This document shows, piece by piece, positions 61,193 through 64,000 of a DNA stretch of 64,000 nucleotides. Below the pieces are notes generated by a model. It was given only the letters and a program-made list of their open reading frames with translations, made no database searches and was not told the origin of the DNA. Origin of the DNA: Chloroflexota bacterium (GTDB lineage Bacteria; Chloroflexota; Anaerolineae; Aggregatilineales; Phototrophicaceae); NCBI GenBank assembly GCA_026708115.1, contig JAPOVL010000019.1, positions 1-64,000 on the forward strand. Direction: 5' to 3'. Within the stretch, counting starts at the first letter, position 1, and the number at the start of each line of letters is the position of its first letter. The translations under genes and the position numbers were made by a program.

Positions 61193-62631
61193 GTATGTGT
61201 TCCGGGGAGAGACTCGGAACTGAAGTCTAACAAGAGCGCATCGAATCGACCTCGGTCGATCTGCGGATAGTTGACCAAATGCCCCTTGAAAATACGCATG
61301 TACTCGACGATCTGCTCGCGCGTATAGGCCTCGAAGCGAAGCGTAATAGCTGGCTGAGTATTACTCGCCCGCACCAGGCCCCAGCCATTGTCAAAGATCA
61401 CGCGCGCGCCATCGACCGTCACGACCTCATAATCCTTTTGGAGACTGGCCGTCATCTCCTCAATCATCTTGAACTTCAAGTCGTCCGGCGCGCCCAATAC
61501 GATCTCCGGCGTGGCTACCAGCTTGGGAATTTCGTCAAAGATTTCGGCAACTGTTTTCCCGGACTTGCTAATGATCTCGAGCGTTTTAAGCGCCACCAGA
61601 GGCGCGTCGTCAAAGCCGAAGTAATCTTCCCCGATGAAGAGATGCCCACTTACCTCGCCACCTAGCAAGGAGCCGATCTCGTTCATCTTCTGCTTCATCA
61701 GGCTGTGTCCCGATTTCCACATGACCGGGATACCGCCGTATTTCTTGATTTCGTCGGGGAGCGCCTGCGACGATTTCACGTCAAAGACGATCGGCGTATT
61801 AGGGTGACGCCGGAGCAAATCCCGCGAAAGCAGCGCCAGCAGTCGATCCGCGGCGATATGATGACCGTGGTTGTCAATGAAGCCGCAGCGATCGCTATCG
61901 CCGTCGAAGGCCAGGCCCAAGTCCGCGCCCAGTTCGATAACTTTCGCCTCCAGATCGCGCGTCATTTCGGGATCTTCAGGATTCGGCAAGTGATTGGGAA
62001 ATGTCCCGTCCGGTTCGCAATAAAGGCATTCGACGTCTAGCCCCAGGGCGCGCAACACCGGAAGCAGATAAGCGCCCGATAAACCGTTGCCCGCGTCCAG
62101 CACCACCTGCAGCGGTTTTTCCATGTGTACTTTACGTTGAATTGCGGTCATGTGTTGATTGATCATGGTCGGATCTTCTTCGACTTCGCCGTCACCTACC
62201 GCGAACAGGCCGTCATCAATGATGCTCAAAACGTCCTGGATCTGTTCGCCGGCCAGCGCCAGCTTTCCATAGGCCATCTTGATACCGTTGTAACGGGTGT
62301 CCAGGTGGCTGCCGGTGATCATGACACCTGCCCCCCCTTCGCCATAAGAAGCCGACGCGAAGTAGACGGTTGGCGTGAGCACCTCGCCGATATCGGTAAC
62401 GGGCAATCCTGTCGAAGCAAGTCCTTCGATCATCGCCGCCTTGAGCGGACCGGACGACAGGCGATTGTCGGAGCCGACAAAGACCTTCGCCGTACCGAAT
62501 TCACATGGCAAATATGTGCCCAAAGCCTTGCCAACCAAATAGGATATGCCGGGTGTCAATTGTGGGGATTCGCCGTTGGCCGTACCGCGAATATCGTATT
62601 TTCTGAAGATCGAACGATCAATTGCTCTCAT
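61189..62631 (-). CDS. phosphomannomutase/phosphoglucomutase with altered active-serine loop
   Basis: 480 residues, an alpha-D-phosphohexomutase. Domain 1 has RKYDIRGTAN and the phosphoserine loop GVMITGSHLDTRYNGIKM. Family members normally read SHNP after the active Ser; here Leu-Asp replaces Asn-Pro. The metal loop LAFDGDSDRCGF is intact, the sugar-binding loop GEVSGHLF is intact, and the phosphate-binding loop reads RASNTQPAITLRFEA. It would supply mannose-1-P or glucose-1-P for glycan synthesis. I start at the ATG preceded by AGAGGTGAG; a GTG two codons earlier is possible. It lies 45 bp after the Clp gene and overlaps the methyltransferase. Confidence 0.9.
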   Translation of the reverse strand: MRAIDRSIFRKYDIRGTANGESPQLTPGISYLVGKALGTYLPCEFGTAKVFVGSDNRLSSGPLKAAMIEGLASTGLPVTDIGEVLTPTVYFASASYGEGGAGVMITGSHLDTRYNGIKMAYGKLALAGEQIQDVLSIIDDGLFAVGDGEVEEDPTMINQHMTAIQRKVHMEKPLQVVLDAGNGLSGAYLLPVLRALGLDVECLYCEPDGTFPNHLPNPEDPEMTRDLEAKVIELGADLGLAFDGDSDRCGFIDNHGHHIAADRLLALLSRDLLRRHPNTPIVFDVKSSQALPDEIKKYGGIPVMWKSGHSLMKQKMNEIGSLLGGEVSGHLFIGEDYFGFDDAPLVALKTLEIISKSGKTVAEIFDEIPKLVATPEIVLGAPDDLKFKMIEEMTASLQKDYEVVTVDGARVIFDNGWGLVRASNTQPAITLRFEAYTREQIVEYMRIFKGHLVNYPQIDRGRFDALLLDFSSESLPGTHT

Positions 62632-62676
62632 GCTCACCTCTGATTCCTGCGCGCGCGGTTATGGCGCAGTGGCTTG

Positions 62677-64000
62677 TCAGGCTTCGACCAGGAATTCCTC
62701 CCCATCGACAAATGCTGAAAACTTCAAACCGCCGCCTCGTTTGCGGCTGGAACTGATGCGAACCTCTGTCCCCTCCGGCGGGTTGGAGCGCAACAGAAAG
62801 TCGGCTAGGGGTTCCCGTAAGTTGCGCCGCAGGATGCGCCGAAGCGGACGCGCGCCGTACTCCGGTTCGTCATTTTGCTCCAAGAGCCATTTCTTGGCGC
62901 CCCCGCTGAACTTCAAACTCAAGCCGCGTTCGCGCGCCAGCTTGTTCTCTTTTTCAATCAGCAAGTCGAGGATAAGGACGAAGTCCTCATCGCTCAACGC
63001 GTTGAACAGAATGACTTCGTCCAGCCGGTTGATGAACTCTGGCCGCAGAAACTCGAGAACCTGGTCCATAATCTGCTCGCGCAAATCGTCTGTGATCTGC
63101 CGCACCATCAGATGCTCGGAGCCGATGTTGCTGGTCATGATGACGACAGCCTCGCTGAAGCGCGCGATATTGCCGCGTCCGTCGGTCAGCCGGCCCTCTT
63201 CCATCACCTGCAACAATACATCCATAATGCGCGGATGCGCCTTTTCAATTTCATCGAGCAATACAATGGTATAGGGTTGCTGCCGAATGCGCTCGGTTAG
63301 TTGCCCGCCCTCGTCGCTGCCGACATAACCTACTGCCGAGCCGATTAAGCGGTTGATGCTGCTCTCGTCCTTGTATTCGCTCATGTCTAGCGGGAAGAGA
63401 TTGTCTTCGCTGCCGAACATGAAATCGGCAAGCACGCGCGCCATCTCGGTCTTGCCGATACCGGTTGGACCCAGGAACAGGAAGGTGCCAATTGGTCTCC
63501 GCGGGTCTTTCAGGCCAACGCGCGCCGTTTTGATGGCGCGGCTGACCAACTGAACAGCCTCTTCCTGGCCGATAAGACGCTGGCGCAGGTGCTCCACCAT
63601 ATTGGCATAGCGCAGGCGTTCGTCAGCGCCCAATTTTGTGACTGGAATGCCGGTCATCTGGCTCGTCACCAGGGTCACGTCTTCTACATCAAGCTTGGCA
63701 TCGTTGTTGTCCGGTCGGAAGGCAAGATGCGCTTGCTTGCCCATATTGACCATCGCGGCGGTACGATGTAGCAATTGCTCGGCACTTTGCGGCAAAGGAT
63801 TGATGGTCAAATAGCGCTGCGCCATGCGCGCGGCCATTTTCAGCGCGTCGTGCTCAATGGCAATCTCATAGTCCGATTGCAGATGCGGCGCTATCGTCTC
63901 CAGAATCTCTACGGTTTCGTCCAACGCGGGTTCATCGACCCGGATGACCTGACTGTTCTCCATAATGGCGCTGACGTTTTGGATGCGCGCTTCAAATTCC
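62677..64000 (-). CDS. Clp ATPase (ClpB/ClpC type), C-terminal part, runs off the window
   Basis: The open frame continues past position 64000, so the N-terminus and first ATPase domain are outside. Visible are the end of D1, the linker TSQMTGIPVTKL, and the complete second AAA+ domain: Walker A GPTGIGKTEMA, Walker B VLLDEIEKAHP, sensor 1 MTSNIG, the Arg region RPEFINRLDE and sensor 2 YGARPLRR, plus a short tail. It unfolds proteins, either for refolding (ClpB) or for ClpP (ClpC); no ClpP-binding loop could be identified. It is first in a probable operon with the phosphohexomutase and methyltransferase. Confidence 0.9.
   Translation of the reverse strand, partial: EFEARIQNVSAIMENSQVIRVDEPALDETVEILETIAPHLQSDYEIAIEHDALKMAARMAQRYLTINPLPQSAEQLLHRTAAMVNMGKQAHLAFRPDNNDAKLDVEDVTLVTSQMTGIPVTKLGADERLRYANMVEHLRQRLIGQEEAVQLVSRAIKTARVGLKDPRRPIGTFLFLGPTGIGKTEMARVLADFMFGSEDNLFPLDMSEYKDESSINRLIGSAVGYVGSDEGGQLTERIRQQPYTIVLLDEIEKAHPRIMDVLLQVMEEGRLTDGRGNIARFSEAVVIMTSNIGSEHLMVRQITDDLREQIMDQVLEFLRPEFINRLDEVILFNALSDEDFVLILDLLIEKENKLARERGLSLKFSGGAKKWLLEQNDEPEYGARPLRRILRRNLREPLADFLLRSNPPEGTEVRISSSRKRGGGLKFSAFVDGEEFLVEA

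Overview
The window reads as a chromosomal segment of an uncultured Chloroflexota bacterium, probably of the Anaerolineae group. This is an inference. It rests on giant membrane proteins of the DUF2298/Chlor_Arch_YYY and Agl23-like families, which are known mainly from Chloroflexi and Archaea, and on compact housekeeping operons with a high share of TTG/GTG starts. There is no plasmid, prophage, CRISPR array or rRNA. One tRNA, Gly(CCC), is present.

Layout. 1-1465: tandem and hairpin repeats around a HIT-family gene. 1466-8400: birA plus an overlapping membrane-anchored unknown, a small membrane protein, gyrA with an unusual leader, the ribosomal protein bL25 gene and tRNA-Gly. 8632-30096: a block on one strand of about 21 kb dedicated to the cell surface. 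It holds a flippase-like LPG-synthase-TM protein, a GT4 glycosyltransferase, a GT39-like enzyme of 922 aa, a 1956-aa GT-C/DUF2298 fusion with an extra loop domain resembling a solute-binding protein, a 922-aa DUF2298 paralogue, another GT-C-like protein, an ECF sigma factor with a candidate anti-sigma partner, and an Agl23-like protein fused to an NHL beta-propeller. 30159-37885: the transcription/translation operon nusA-ylxR-infB-rbfA-nrnA-truB-ribF, without the usual first gene rimP. 37873-48599: era with two small genes, a histidine phosphatase, malate dehydrogenase, PspC, a MATE transporter, fmt, recJ, a DUF1385 gene and another GT-C-like gene. 48600-64000: repeats, sulfotransferase, mutS, a ROK kinase lacking the family's cysteine cluster, a soluble GAF-PAS histidine kinase, secreted carbohydrate-related proteins, a methyltransferase, a phosphohexomutase and the 3' part of a Clp ATPase that runs off the window.

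How it fits together. The 21-kb block most plausibly builds and transfers lipid-linked glycans to the cell surface. The GT4 enzyme would work on the cytoplasmic face, the GT-C proteins would use polyprenyl-linked sugars on the outer face, and the sigma/anti-sigma pair embedded in the block may couple it to envelope stress. The phosphohexomutase could supply sugar phosphates, and the sulfotransferase could decorate glycans. These links are inferred from gene content only.

Non-coding structure is rich. A small element with 17-bp terminal inverted repeats occurs in two opposite copies (1021-1260 and 53932-54135). It shares a C/G-rich hairpin core with a third element (13843-13977) and is bordered by doublets of GGGCGACC hairpins. 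Extended -10 promoters of the form TGnTAnAAT recur before birA, gyrA, nusA, ribF, the histidine phosphatase and the histidine kinase; the last looks leaderless.
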